Assembly (NCBI RefSeq): GCF_009299485.1
Contig: NZ_WBSO01000002.1
Span: 1-64,000, forward strand
DNA: 64,000 nt
Direction of reading: 5' to 3'
Source: Bifidobacterium apri
GTDB taxonomy: Bacteria > Actinomycetota > Actinomycetes > Actinomycetales > Bifidobacteriaceae
Shown here: positions 38,293 through 47,459 of the stretch, piece by piece
Numbering within the stretch: position 1 is the first letter of the stretch
How the letters are laid out: every line of letters starts with the position of its first letter
Position numbers and translations under genes: made by a program
The notes under the pieces: generated by a model
What the model saw: only the letters and a program-made list of their open reading frames with translations
Databases searched by the model: none
Told to the model about the DNA's origin: nothing

Positions 38293-39833
38293 CCTGGCAC
38301 GTCACATCCCGCATCGCAGGCGGCCCCGCGTTGAGCGTCGCCGAAACGCAGCAATTCCAAGCGCTCTGCGCGTCCCTTGCTCAAGCTTCGCGGCAGATGA
38401 CAATTCAGGCACGATACTGGTCCGAGGCCCGCGAACGCATCGTCTCTTACCAACTCCAATCCGGGTTCTATCCGGCGAATCAGCAGGTCAGCCCGTTCAA
38501 CGCCGGCACCGCGACCGGGCATATCCCCTTGCGGTATCGCGCGTTGTCCGCCTGGTGCGACGAGCAGACCCGCGACTGCCATGCGATCGCCGAGCGGCTG
38601 GACACGCTCTGCCGGCTTGTGGCTCGCGCCCATGGTCTGTACACGGATGCCGAACACCGCGTTTCAGCGTATGGTGCGTCAATTCCTACGAATCCGTTGG
38701 CGACATCCTCACCGAGCTTGAAACAGTTCGCCGCCTCGATCCTGCAATCCATCGGATGTATCCCCGAAAGCGACGACAAGCAGCAGGCCGCGCTCGAAGC
38801 GCTGCACATCACCGCCCCGTATCATGAGGCGATCATGGCTGGGTTCAGCGCCATGGTCCTCGGCGGCATCGCGGCGTCACGGACGAGGCGCGGCATCGGC
38901 ACCGGTGCAGGCGGCGTTCGGCGGGCCGACGACCTGTTCCAAGGCATGCTCACCAAGCAACGCGTCAACATCGCCGCCGGACAACTCGCCTCAATCACCT
39001 CCTCACTGAACGACCGCAGGCAAGGCAACTGCATCGATCTGACCCGACGGCACCCTTCACGCCAGATCGCGCAACCGGTCGACGGCATTACCGACGCCAT
39101 CGCACAACTGCGATCCGTTGCCGAAAGCCAATATGGCACCGGCGAAGACAACGGCCTGTCATACGCGACCGTCGCCATTCAACGCTACCGGCGAGATGAT
39201 GGGGGCACGGGCTGGCTGGTCATTGTGCCGGGCACTGACGGTCATGCGGATTCCCCATTCGGCTGGGCGCAGAATATCGAGCTGATGAGCGACGACGCAG
39301 ACACGCGGCTTGCAGCCGACAGCGCACGCATGGTCATGGACGCCATGCATCGCGCAGGCATCAAACCAGACGACCCCGTCGCTGTCATCGGGCATTCCCA
39401 AGGCGGCATCGTGGCGGCGACACTCGCAGCAGACAGCCCGTACAACATCAGGCATATCGTCACCGCCGGCTCCCCCGTGGCGAATCATCCGATTCGAACA
39501 GGGGTCTGGGCGACAAGCATCGAAATGGATGATGAACTCGTCGCGGCGCTGGATGGGACGCCCAATCCCGCGAGCGCATCATGGCTGACCATCCATGGAT
39601 CGGTCGCCCAAGCGCCGCACAATCTCGAGGCCGGCACGGATATCACCACACCAGTGCCGCAGAGCACACAAGCGCGTGAGATGTCCCACCATCTGAAATT
39701 CCATCAGGCCGCGTATGCCAACGCGCACGCGCTCGGATCGGAAGCGGTGGACTCGCACAACCGGCATTTTCGTGAGGTCATCGCCGGCACCTTGGAGGAA
39801 ACCAGCTACTGGCAGGGACGCATGGCACGATGA
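38289..39833 (+). CDS. Alpha/beta-hydrolase (lipase-like) fold protein
   Basis: 514 residues. The N-terminal 210 residues are helical and of no known family; they may be an export or partner-binding region. The C-terminal half has the alpha/beta-hydrolase layout: WLVIVPGTDGH, then the nucleophile elbow GHSQGG with Ser near residue 369, then VTAGSPV after the next strand. Candidate acid (MDDELVAALDG) and His (SHHLKFH or SHNRHF) residues follow in order. No signal peptide is visible. The start overlaps the WxG-like gene. This pairing resembles type VII effector with chaperone arrangements, but that is inference. Confidence 0.8.
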   Translation: MTWHVTSRIAGGPALSVAETQQFQALCASLAQASRQMTIQARYWSEARERIVSYQLQSGFYPANQQVSPFNAGTATGHIPLRYRALSAWCDEQTRDCHAIAERLDTLCRLVARAHGLYTDAEHRVSAYGASIPTNPLATSSPSLKQFAASILQSIGCIPESDDKQQAALEALHITAPYHEAIMAGFSAMVLGGIAASRTRRGIGTGAGGVRRADDLFQGMLTKQRVNIAAGQLASITSSLNDRRQGNCIDLTRRHPSRQIAQPVDGITDAIAQLRSVAESQYGTGEDNGLSYATVAIQRYRRDDGGTGWLVIVPGTDGHADSPFGWAQNIELMSDDADTRLAADSARMVMDAMHRAGIKPDDPVAVIGHSQGGIVAATLAADSPYNIRHIVTAGSPVANHPIRTGVWATSIEMDDELVAALDGTPNPASASWLTIHGSVAQAPHNLEAGTDITTPVPQSTQAREMSHHLKFHQAAYANAHALGSEAVDSHNRHFREVIAGTLEETSYWQGRMAR

Positions 39834-39893
39834 CACCGGCGTCGGCAGGAACATGGCCGCCGCCGGTTCACGGTAGGAAGTATCCTGAGCAGT

Positions 39894-41339
39894 ATGAAGC
39901 TTACTGACATCACCCCAGCAATCGCACTGACCCCGCTCGACGGACGCTACCACAAGCAAACCGCCCCTCTGGTGGAATATATGAGCGAACCGGCGCTCAA
40001 CCGGGAACGCATGCGCGTGGAAGTCGAATGGATGATCCTGCTCGCCAACGGGTTCGCGGGCAACGGCAACCAGCCGATCGTCCCGGGTGTCAAGCCGTTG
40101 ACCCAAGCGGAGCAGGATTATCTGCGTGCCATCCCCGAACAGTTCGGCGCAGAAGGCATCGCGCGGCATGCGGCGCATGAGGCGATCACACATCATGATG
40201 TGAAAGCGGTTGAATACTACATCGATGATGAGCTTGACCACGCGGCTGACGCGCTCGGCGCGGACACCCAACTGACCCATCTGAAAACCCTGGTGCATTT
40301 CGCCTGCACCAGCGAGGACATCAACAATCTGTCCATCGCCCGGTGCGTGAAGAACGCAATCGAACAGGTGTGGCTGCCAGACGCGCAGGCGATCGTCGAC
40401 CTGCTCACCGAGAAAGCGGACCAATATCGCGATATGTCGCTACTCGCCCTGACCCACGGCCAGCCTGCCACGCCGACCACGCTCGGCAAGGAGCTCGCCG
40501 TGTTCGTCCACCGGCTCAACCGACAGCTCAAGCATGTGCGCGAACAGGAGTACCTTGGTAAGATCAACGGCGCCACCGGCACATTCGGCGCGCATCTGGC
40601 GGCGCTTCCGGACGTCGATTGGATCGCGGTGTCCAAGGAATTCGTCACCAACCGTATGGGATTGACGTGGAACCCGCTGACCACGCAAATCGAAAGCCAC
40701 GACTGGCAGGCGGAACTGTACGGGACCATCAGCCACACCAACCGCATCCTGCACAATCTCGCCGTCGATGTGTGGATGTACATCTCCCGCGGCGTGTTCG
40801 CGCAAGAACCTGTGAAGGGTGCCACCGGTTCGTCCACCATGCCGCACAAGGTCAATCCGATCCGTTTCGAGAACGCCGAAGCCAATCTGGAAATCTCCTG
40901 CTCCCTGTTGGACACGCTCTCCGCCACGCTGGTGGAAAGCCGCTGGCAGCGCGATCTGACTGATTCCACCACGCAGCGCAATATCGGCTCCGCGCTCGGC
41001 TACTCGGTGCTCGCGCTGACGAATCTGCTCGGAGGTCTCAAGTCCATCCATCCCAATGCCATCGTTATCAGCCGCGAACTGGACGAGAACTGGGAAGTGC
41101 TCGGGGAGCCCATCCAAACAGCGATGCGCGCCGGGGAACTCGCCGGCGAACCCGGCATGGATCACCCGTATGAGAAGGTCAAGGAGCTCATGCGCGGGCA
41201 CAGCATCGGAAAAGCGGATGTCGAACGGTTCATCGACGAGCAGTCCTTCGACCCTGCCACTGCGGCACGGCTCAAGGCACTGACACCGGCCACCTACACC
41301 GGGGCGGCTTCGAAGCTGGTCGATTTCGACCGCCAGTAA
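39894..41339 (+). CDS. purB: Adenylosuccinate lyase
   Basis: 481-residue cytosolic tetrameric lyase that acts twice in purine synthesis (SAICAR and adenylosuccinate cleavage). The fumarase-superfamily signature GSSTMPHKVNP is intact around residue 315, with the preceding catalytic-Ser loop. The N terminus (PLDGRYHKQTAPLVEYMSE) matches the family. Its length fits the longer PurB class. It lies 60 bases after the hydrolase, with its own weak upstream region, and two hairpins follow. Confidence 0.97.
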   Translation: MKLTDITPAIALTPLDGRYHKQTAPLVEYMSEPALNRERMRVEVEWMILLANGFAGNGNQPIVPGVKPLTQAEQDYLRAIPEQFGAEGIARHAAHEAITHHDVKAVEYYIDDELDHAADALGADTQLTHLKTLVHFACTSEDINNLSIARCVKNAIEQVWLPDAQAIVDLLTEKADQYRDMSLLALTHGQPATPTTLGKELAVFVHRLNRQLKHVREQEYLGKINGATGTFGAHLAALPDVDWIAVSKEFVTNRMGLTWNPLTTQIESHDWQAELYGTISHTNRILHNLAVDVWMYISRGVFAQEPVKGATGSSTMPHKVNPIRFENAEANLEISCSLLDTLSATLVESRWQRDLTDSTTQRNIGSALGYSVLALTNLLGGLKSIHPNAIVISRELDENWEVLGEPIQTAMRAGELAGEPGMDHPYEKVKELMRGHSIGKADVERFIDEQSFDPATAARLKALTPATYTGAASKLVDFDRQ

Positions 41340-41348
41340 GTCCATGTC

Positions 41349-41384
41349 ATGTATGGCAATCCCTACTGGGGCTTCGCCATACGT
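41349..41384 (+). terminator. First hairpin after purB
   Basis: ATGTATGGC (41349-41357) pairs with GCCATACGT (41376-41384) with one G-U pair; 18-base loop. It begins ten bases after the stop codon and precedes a stronger hairpin. Confidence 0.45.
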
Positions 41385-41396
41385 GATCCCGACATG

Positions 41397-41434
41397 AAGG
41401 CGCGTCACGGCCTGAAACGGCTGTGACGCGCCTT
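41397..41434 (+). terminator. Second, stronger hairpin after purB
   Basis: AAGGCGCGTCACGGCC (41397-41412) pairs with GGCTGTGACGCGCCTT (41419-41434) with one G-U pair and a six-base loop. It overlaps the first potential start codon of the next open frame (41423), which argues that the true start of that gene lies further downstream. Confidence 0.75.
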
Positions 41435-41497
41435 CGCCACGTTCATATGCGCAGGTCCAGCGAACCCGCGTATGTCACCATCCTGGAAAGACAAGCC

Positions 41498-44011
41498 GTG
41501 CATCACAACCCAGCATCACCGACAGAGGGCATCGAGTCCAAGGACGCCGACGCGCGCCAGCATCCCGAGCAAGCCTGTCAGCCAGAGCACCAAGAGACAC
41601 GACAACCTGTCATTCATGACGTCGCGCCCCGCAGAACCCGTGATTTCACCGATCTGACCCACGCGTTCGCCGCGCTGCTTGGCATGGTGGCAGTCCTGCT
41701 GATCGCCGCCTATCTCAACGGCATGACCAAAGGCGTGGAAACGGACGCGCGGAACGCCGGGCAGGCGCTCGACTGGCTTATGGACGTCCCCACCACCCTA
41801 CTGCAGCAACTGACCGCCGTATGCATCGTGCTCAGCGTGCTCATCCAGATTCTGATGAACCGTGAATGGCTCCACTCGGTCGTTTCGATTCTCGCGCTGC
41901 TCAGCGGTTACGGTTGTTGCGCAGCACTGAGCGCCGGACTGCACGCGACCGGCAGCATCAACCTCATCTCCGCGCTCGCATCCAACGGAACAGGCGCCTC
42001 TCCCCTCTCATTGCTGCCGGACATGTATGCCGGGCTTGGAGCGTTCCTCACCGTCGCCGGGCCGAGACGCATCCATTCCACCGTGCGCTGGGGCTGGAAC
42101 ACGTTGTATATCGTCGCGGCGATCCTAATCATCGTCTCGTGGCATTCCGTGCCCGGCGTGCTCGTCTCATTCGCCTTGGCACGCGTCGTCGGTATGCTCA
42201 TTCGATTCGCCGCCGGCAGCGAGAACAAAGGTATCTGGGGCAAGCACTTGGCCGAAGCCCTGCACGGGATCGGCATCGACGTCGCAAGCCTGACCCGCCG
42301 CATCGATGCGAATAATGAAAACGCGGTCATCCAAACCTGCGTGGATGACGACCTGATCGAGAATTCACGCATCTACGACATGACCGACACCGCTGGCACT
42401 GCGTATGTGGTTTCCGTACTTGACGACCAAAAACACAGCGCCGGCTATTTCAGCCAGCTCTGGCAGTGGATCAAGCTCAACGGGGTTGTCGTGCGGCGTG
42501 ACCGTTCCGCTCAGGACGCGATGCATCATCATCTCGCCATGATCCTCGGCTTGCGCAATACCGGCCTGCAAGTCCCGTCGGTATATGGAGCGGCGGATGC
42601 CGCCGAATCCTCCATTCTGGTGTTCAACTCCACCACCCGGCTGACGCCGTGCGATCTGCACCATCTCAGCGACGCCCAGGCACGAGAGCTGCTCGCCTAC
42701 CTCAAGCACGCCAACACGCGCGGATACACCCACCGGCGCATCACCCCGTCCACCATCGCGATGCTGGATGGCAGCACCCCGGTTATCGCAGGATGGCAGA
42801 ACGGTGATTGCGCCAGCAACACCGCGAATATGGCTCTTGACAAGGTCCAGCTGCTCGCCCTGTTGTGCGCGTGCATCGGCGTGGAGCGCTCCGTCGCCGC
42901 GGCACGTGACGTCTGGGGGGATGCCACCTTGATCGATATCGCCCCATTCGTGCAGAAAGCAGCCGTACCTGCAGCGACCCGCGCACTGGACGGCTGGGAC
43001 AAGCATCTGCTCGGCGCCTTACGCGACCGGCTGAAAACACTGTTGCCTGAAGACGCCGACGAACAGTTGGAAACCGTCACACTCTCGCGCTTCAGCCTGC
43101 GGTCCTTCATCGCATTGACCCTGACCATCGTCGCCATCGCGGTGATTTTCACCCAGCTGCGCCCTGACGCGATGATCCAGGCGATCCGCAACGCGAACCC
43201 GTGGTGGGCGTTGTTGTGCATGGTCTTCAGTGTGGTCGCGTGGATAGGCACCGGCGTGACGCTCGCCGCCTTCATGGACCGTGGCAAACGCCATCCCTTC
43301 GGTATCTTCTGCTCACAAGCGGCATCCGGCTTCACCGCGGTATCCATGCCTGCCGGTGTCGGACCAGCGTTTGTGAACCTGCAATTCCTGCGTAAAAGCG
43401 GCTACAAGAACACCGCGGCGACCGCAATCATGAGCGCCGTCGTCGTCTCCCAGGCGCTCACCACGGTTGTGCTGCTGCTCGGCATCGGCGTTTTCTCAGG
43501 CCGCAACACCCTGACCGGCATGGTGCCTACGAACACGTTGATTATCGCCATCGCCACCGTGGCTTTGGTCATCTCCTTGGCAATGATCATTCCGCCGGTG
43601 CGCAAGACCATCATCACCACATATCTGCCGATTATCCGCTCGTATGCCCGGCAGCTTATTGAAATGCTCACCAAACCCAAAGAGTTCGGCGTCGCCATCG
43701 CAGGCGCGATTATTCTGAACCTCGCCATCGGCATGGGGTTCTGGGCGGCGCTGCTCGCCTTCGGCTACAGGACGAATCCCATCGAGACCATGTTCATCTT
43801 CATCCTCGCGAACACCTTGGGTTCGGCGGTGCCTACACCGGGTGGCCTTGGTGCCATCGAAGCGGCCCTCACCTTCGCATTCAGCTCTGTCGGTGTGCCT
43901 GCGGCGGTGGCGTTGTCGGCCACACTGCTCTACCGGATTTGCTTCTACTGGCTGCGTATTCCGCTCGGCGCGCTCGCCATGCAGTGGCTGGACCGTCATA
44001 ATCTGATCTGA
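41498..44011 (+). CDS. Lysyl-PG synthase/UPF0104-type integral membrane protein with kinase-like middle region
   Basis: About 837 residues. After a polar 60-residue N terminus come several membrane segments (residues 65-245). A cytosolic region of about 280 residues follows that has a degenerate kinase-like pattern, with THRRITPSTIAMLDG in the place of a HxDxxxxN loop. The last 300 residues hold about eight membrane segments of the UPF0104/lysylphosphatidylglycerol-synthase (flippase) type, including AVPTPGGLGAIEAAL. The start is uncertain: GTG at 41498 is preceded by GGAAAG, while ATGs at 41423 and 41447 lie in or next to the purB terminator. Likely handles a lipid or polyprenol; substrate unknown. 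Confidence 0.75.
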   Translation: MHHNPASPTEGIESKDADARQHPEQACQPEHQETRQPVIHDVAPRRTRDFTDLTHAFAALLGMVAVLLIAAYLNGMTKGVETDARNAGQALDWLMDVPTTLLQQLTAVCIVLSVLIQILMNREWLHSVVSILALLSGYGCCAALSAGLHATGSINLISALASNGTGASPLSLLPDMYAGLGAFLTVAGPRRIHSTVRWGWNTLYIVAAILIIVSWHSVPGVLVSFALARVVGMLIRFAAGSENKGIWGKHLAEALHGIGIDVASLTRRIDANNENAVIQTCVDDDLIENSRIYDMTDTAGTAYVVSVLDDQKHSAGYFSQLWQWIKLNGVVVRRDRSAQDAMHHHLAMILGLRNTGLQVPSVYGAADAAESSILVFNSTTRLTPCDLHHLSDAQARELLAYLKHANTRGYTHRRITPSTIAMLDGSTPVIAGWQNGDCASNTANMALDKVQLLALLCACIGVERSVAAARDVWGDATLIDIAPFVQKAAVPAATRALDGWDKHLLGALRDRLKTLLPEDADEQLETVTLSRFSLRSFIALTLTIVAIAVIFTQLRPDAMIQAIRNANPWWALLCMVFSVVAWIGTGVTLAAFMDRGKRHPFGIFCSQAASGFTAVSMPAGVGPAFVNLQFLRKSGYKNTAATAIMSAVVVSQALTTVVLLLGIGVFSGRNTLTGMVPTNTLIIAIATVALVISLAMIIPPVRKTIITTYLPIIRSYARQLIEMLTKPKEFGVAIAGAIILNLAIGMGFWAALLAFGYRTNPIETMFIFILANTLGSAVPTPGGLGAIEAALTFAFSSVGVPAAVALSATLLYRICFYWLRIPLGALAMQWLDRHNLI

Positions 44012-44096
44012 ATGTGCCGATTTGCCGAAAAGTGACGAAAAACCCTGAAAATAGCCGCGTTTCTCTAGAACCTGCGGTATTATCTACAGTTGACAC

Positions 44097-44118
44097 GGCC
44101 TTCGTAATGTGGAAGGCC
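44097..44118 (+). promoter_or_regulatory. Hairpin in the hup leader
   Basis: GGCCTTC (44097-44103) pairs with GAAGGCC (44112-44118) around eight bases, ending about seven bases before the AAGAAGGA ribosome-binding site. It could influence translation of hup. TATTATC further upstream (about 44079) may be a promoter element, but no clear -35 box is visible. Confidence 0.35.
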
Positions 44119-44138
44119 CCCGACAAGAAGGATGCTTT

Positions 44139-44420
44139 ATGGCATACAACAAGTCTGATCTCGTCTCGAAGATCGCTCAGAAGTCCAACCTGACCAAGGC
44201 TCAGGCAGAAGCCGCCGTGAACGCGTTCCAGGATGTGTTCGTTGAGGCAATGAAGTCCGGCGAAGGCCTGAAGCTCACCGGCCTGTTCTCCGCTGAGCGT
44301 GTGAAGCGCGCTGCTCGCACCGGCCGCAACCCGCGCACCGGCGAAACCATCAAGATCCCGGCTTCCTACGGCGTGCGCATCTCCGCAGGCTCCCTGCTGA
44401 AGAAGGCTGTCGCCGAGTGA
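44139..44420 (+). CDS. hup: DNA-binding protein HU
   Basis: 93-residue nucleoid protein that bends DNA as a homodimer. It follows the HU pattern throughout, including NKSDLVSKIAQKSNLTKAQA at the N terminus, then the beta-arm GRNPRTGETIKIPAS, with the conserved Pro near the arm tip, and the end LKKAV. It lacks the long Lys/Ala tail found in mycobacterial HU. The ATG at 44139 has AAGAAGGA. Monocistronic, with a good terminator. Confidence 0.97.
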   Translation: MAYNKSDLVSKIAQKSNLTKAQAEAAVNAFQDVFVEAMKSGEGLKLTGLFSAERVKRAARTGRNPRTGETIKIPASYGVRISAGSLLKKAVAE

Positions 44421-44456
44421 GCTGACTTAGGCTTCACCCTGTGATTCAGGACAACG

Positions 44457-44486
44457 AAAACCCCGACCATCGACGGTCGGGGTTTT
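44457..44486 (+). terminator. Rho-independent terminator after hup
   Basis: AAAACCCCGACC pairs with GGTCGGGGTTTT around a six-base loop, giving a G+C-rich stem with A and T flanks on both sides. It can also work for the opposite strand (pafA). Confidence 0.92.
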
Positions 44487-44643
44487 CGCATATACGGGGG
44501 TATCACACCGTTCAGCACGATGACGGCGATGCCCACCATTCGAATCGCGGACGCTCAGCATCCGGCACCGGCATACGTGAACCGCGAAACGTCGAAAACC
44601 GTGAAACGTCCAACATCGAGGCAGTCCAACGCCGCTCGCCGCA

Positions 44644-46164
44644 TCACTGCGTTTGACCGGCAGCGTCCTCGAGTTGCGCGAGCATATCATCGAATGCTTC
44701 ACTGGGACCGGCGTCGAAAGGATCAAGCATAACCACCTCGCCATGGACCGGCTCCGTAAGCGTCAGGCGAGTCCAATCACAGGAAAAACGCGCGCCATGC
44801 CGTTGCGCCTCCCGGATGAACCGCCCGCGCATCGCCGCACGGGTATCAGCCGGCGGCTGTCCGACCGCCCGTTCGACATCCTGCTCAGACGCCAGTACCC
44901 GCATCATGCCGCGGCGCACCAAGGCGGGATACACGCTGCCGTTGACGATATCGTGATAATCCATATCGAGCTGCTGCGCACGCCACGCATCAATCCGCTG
45001 GCCACGTCCACGCAACGCGGAAAACAGCCGGTATTTCGCCGCCCAATCGAGCTTGTCCGCGAGCGCATCCACATCGTTCGCCCTGAGACGGTCAAGCAGC
45101 TCCTGCCAATCGTCCATGACGCGAACCACATCCGTTCTGGGCAGTGAAGCGGCAACAGCATGCGAATCGGCGGCCATGGCTTGCCTGACGATATCCAGAT
45201 AATGCTGCTGGATATCCAACGCGCTGGCGACACCTTGCGGGTGCCATGCCATTCCCTCGTCGCCACGGTCCTGGGCAAGCTGCACCAGTGCAGTACCTGT
45301 GATATCGCGACTGATCGCCCGATTGGCGATACTTGGATCGGCAAGCGCGCACGCTTGGAATCCCGATGCTCTGCCGGCACGCACACTGGATTCGATCGCG
45401 CCGAGAACCAGATGCGTCGTCGCCAGCTTCATGAACGTGGCGAACTGAGAACGGTTGGAATCCCCAATGATGACGTGCAGTCTGCGGAACTCCTCAGGGT
45501 CGGCGTGCGGTTCATCCCGCGTGTTGACCATGGGACGGGCCCTCGTGGTCGCCGAGGAGACGGCTTCATCAAGATAATCGGCACGTTGCGACAGTTCGAA
45601 TCCATGATCGGTGATCCGTCCTGCACCGGAAAACAGTTGCCTGGTGATCAGGAACGGAAGCAACTCACGTTCGATGACCGGCAGCGGCACGTATCGGCGC
45701 ACCAGATAATTCTCATGGCAGCCGAAGGCATGACCTGCAGAATCGACGTTGTTTTTGAACACATGGATGATGGCGTCGTCTCCGACCGTAGACCGAATAC
45801 GCTGCTGCGCCTGAAGCGCCAGCCGCCGTATCACCGATTCGCCGGCAAGATCCTGCACGAGTGCGTCCAGAGGGTCACGCGTCTCGGCGGTCGCATATTC
45901 CGGATGCGCACCTACGTCGAGATACAGCCTCGCGCCGTTGCACAGATACGTGTTCGTCGATCGGGCTTGAGCGACCACCGGCATGAACATCGTCGAAGCG
46001 ACTTGTCTGGCATCCCCGTGGCGCTCGCCGCCTGTCATGGAGACACCGTATTCGGTTTCGATGCCGAAAATCCGTGCGCCGGTCTCGTATTGCGGTGAAC
46101 GGGGCACCTTGGCGGCGTCGGAACCCGTGAGCGCATGAGTACCGCTGTCGCGCAGCTGCGGCAT
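44644..46164 (-). CDS. pafA: Pup--protein ligase PafA
   Basis: 506-residue carboxylate-amine ligase that joins the C-terminal Glu of deamidated Pup to Lys on target proteins. The N-terminal nucleotide-binding motif is FGIETEYG. LYLDVGAHPEYATAE contains the catalytic Asp and metal-site residues, and NTRDEPHADPEEFRRLHV is typical of the Dop/PafA family. I start at the ATG whose first base overlaps the pup stop (TGATG); a GTG one codon earlier is also possible. The AAGGCGG in front lies within pup. The pair is therefore translationally coupled. Confidence 0.93.
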   Translation of the reverse strand: MPQLRDSGTHALTGSDAAKVPRSPQYETGARIFGIETEYGVSMTGGERHGDARQVASTMFMPVVAQARSTNTYLCNGARLYLDVGAHPEYATAETRDPLDALVQDLAGESVIRRLALQAQQRIRSTVGDDAIIHVFKNNVDSAGHAFGCHENYLVRRYVPLPVIERELLPFLITRQLFSGAGRITDHGFELSQRADYLDEAVSSATTRARPMVNTRDEPHADPEEFRRLHVIIGDSNRSQFATFMKLATTHLVLGAIESSVRAGRASGFQACALADPSIANRAISRDITGTALVQLAQDRGDEGMAWHPQGVASALDIQQHYLDIVRQAMAADSHAVAASLPRTDVVRVMDDWQELLDRLRANDVDALADKLDWAAKYRLFSALRGRGQRIDAWRAQQLDMDYHDIVNGSVYPALVRRGMMRVLASEQDVERAVGQPPADTRAAMRGRFIREAQRHGARFSCDWTRLTLTEPVHGEVVMLDPFDAGPSEAFDDMLAQLEDAAGQTQ

Positions 46165-46358
46165 CACTGACCGCCTTGCTGTACGAAGCTGCTCACATAA
46201 TCTTGAGCGTTGGTTTCCAAGGTGGCCGCGATATCGTCAAGCACCTGATCGAGCGCATCAGCTTGGGGTTGCGCCTGTGCGCGTTCCACCGGCTGGTGTT
46301 CTTCATCGGCGCGACGTTCCTGTCGCGCTTGGCCTTGGGCTGCGTATTCCTGCGGCAT
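46164..46358 (-). CDS. pup: Prokaryotic ubiquitin-like protein Pup
   Basis: 64-residue, largely disordered tag protein. It is rich in Gln, Glu, Arg and Ala; the second half DALDQVLDDIAATLETNAQDYVSSF, in shorter quotation, forms the helix that binds the ATPase coiled coil. It ends Gly-Gly-Gln, so it needs deamidation by Dop before ligation. Length matches Pup proteins. The ATG at 46358 follows AAAGGAG. Its stop overlaps the pafA start. Confidence 0.95.
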   Translation of the reverse strand: MPQEYAAQGQARQERRADEEHQPVERAQAQPQADALDQVLDDIAATLETNAQDYVSSFVQQGGQ

Positions 46359-46514
46359 GGCCCGCTCCTTTCGATGCGACCGATTGTTCACAATCCTTAC
46401 CAGCCTACCGCGTTCGTGGGTCGATTGCCTGCTGCCGGCCGAAACGCAGAAGACAGACCGTACGGCATGCCGACGCTGCGGCTGTCGCAGCACCATGGAC
46501 AGCACGCCGGCCGG

Positions 46515-47348
46515 TTAGTGCAGATATGGACGCAATTGGTCGATCAACAGGCCATTGCTGGCGACGACATCGTTCTCCTCACGCCAACGGATATCCTCAC
46601 CATCCCACCGGGATACTTGGCCTTGTGCCTCGCGTACGACCACGGTACCGGCGGAGACTGCCGGGATGTCCCAAGGATGCAGATGAGGTTCGAAATACGC
46701 GTCATACGTCCCGTCGGCGACGCGGCACATATCCAACGACACCGGCCCGACCCGCTTGATGTCCGCGGGCTTGCCGGCGAGTGCGGACACCACGTGCAAG
46801 GCACGCTCCGATTCCGACGGCACGTAGGACATGCCGTAGCTGATGACCGAGCCTTCAAGGCTGGCACGTGTGGTGGGGATGATTTTCTGCCGTTTATCGC
46901 CGAATGGCGTGCGCCAGATGCGGATCGCGCCCTTGCCGCGCGCGGCAAGATAGGTCAACTCGAGCGCCGGAGCATGGACGATGCCAAGCACCGGGTTCGC
47001 GCCCCCGTGTTCATCGATCTCGAACAACGAAATCGTCACCGTCCACTCGGACATGTCACGGACGAAATTGATGGCGCCATCGATACGCCCGACGCACCAA
47101 TATCGCTCCCCCGGCTGGCAATGTTCAGGACGATCGTGCCAGAAGCCGTTGAACCGGTCAAGATACGTCAACCGGTTTTCGATGAACGGCACCAGTCGTT
47201 CGTTCACCGGCAGTACGGGAGGTTCTCCTGGAACATCAGGAATATGCGCCTCGACCATATTGGATGGGTTCGCTTGCGCCTGGAACGCATGCTTGCCTAC
47301 GTCCTGTGCCACGCGTGCTGCTTCCAGCGCCAGCTGTTGCAGATCCAT
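46515..47348 (-). CDS. Inositol monophosphatase-like protein with altered metal site
   Basis: 277 residues of the lithium-sensitive phosphatase superfamily. The C-terminal motif is kept as HPWDIPA at residues 224-230. The first motif, normally DPxDGTxNF, reads G87-R-I-D90-G-A-I-N-F95. The first metal-binding Asp is therefore Gly and the catalytic Thr is Ala, and the upstream Glu-Glu pair is not evident. The protein may be non-catalytic or use another metal geometry. GGAGGAAC precedes the ATG. It lies between dop and pup in what looks like one transcription unit, so a link to pupylation is possible but untested. Confidence 0.8.
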   Translation of the reverse strand: MDLQQLALEAARVAQDVGKHAFQAQANPSNMVEAHIPDVPGEPPVLPVNERLVPFIENRLTYLDRFNGFWHDRPEHCQPGERYWCVGRIDGAINFVRDMSEWTVTISLFEIDEHGGANPVLGIVHAPALELTYLAARGKGAIRIWRTPFGDKRQKIIPTTRASLEGSVISYGMSYVPSESERALHVVSALAGKPADIKRVGPVSLDMCRVADGTYDAYFEPHLHPWDIPAVSAGTVVVREAQGQVSRWDGEDIRWREENDVVASNGLLIDQLRPYLH

Positions 47349-47459
47349 GTTCCTCCACCTTCACCTGTCGTTCGCCGGATCCTGCCGGCTCGGACGTGAC
47401 GCGACGCCGTTCAGACCAACCGTTGCCACGCCACGCATCACGAAACTTTCTTGGATATC

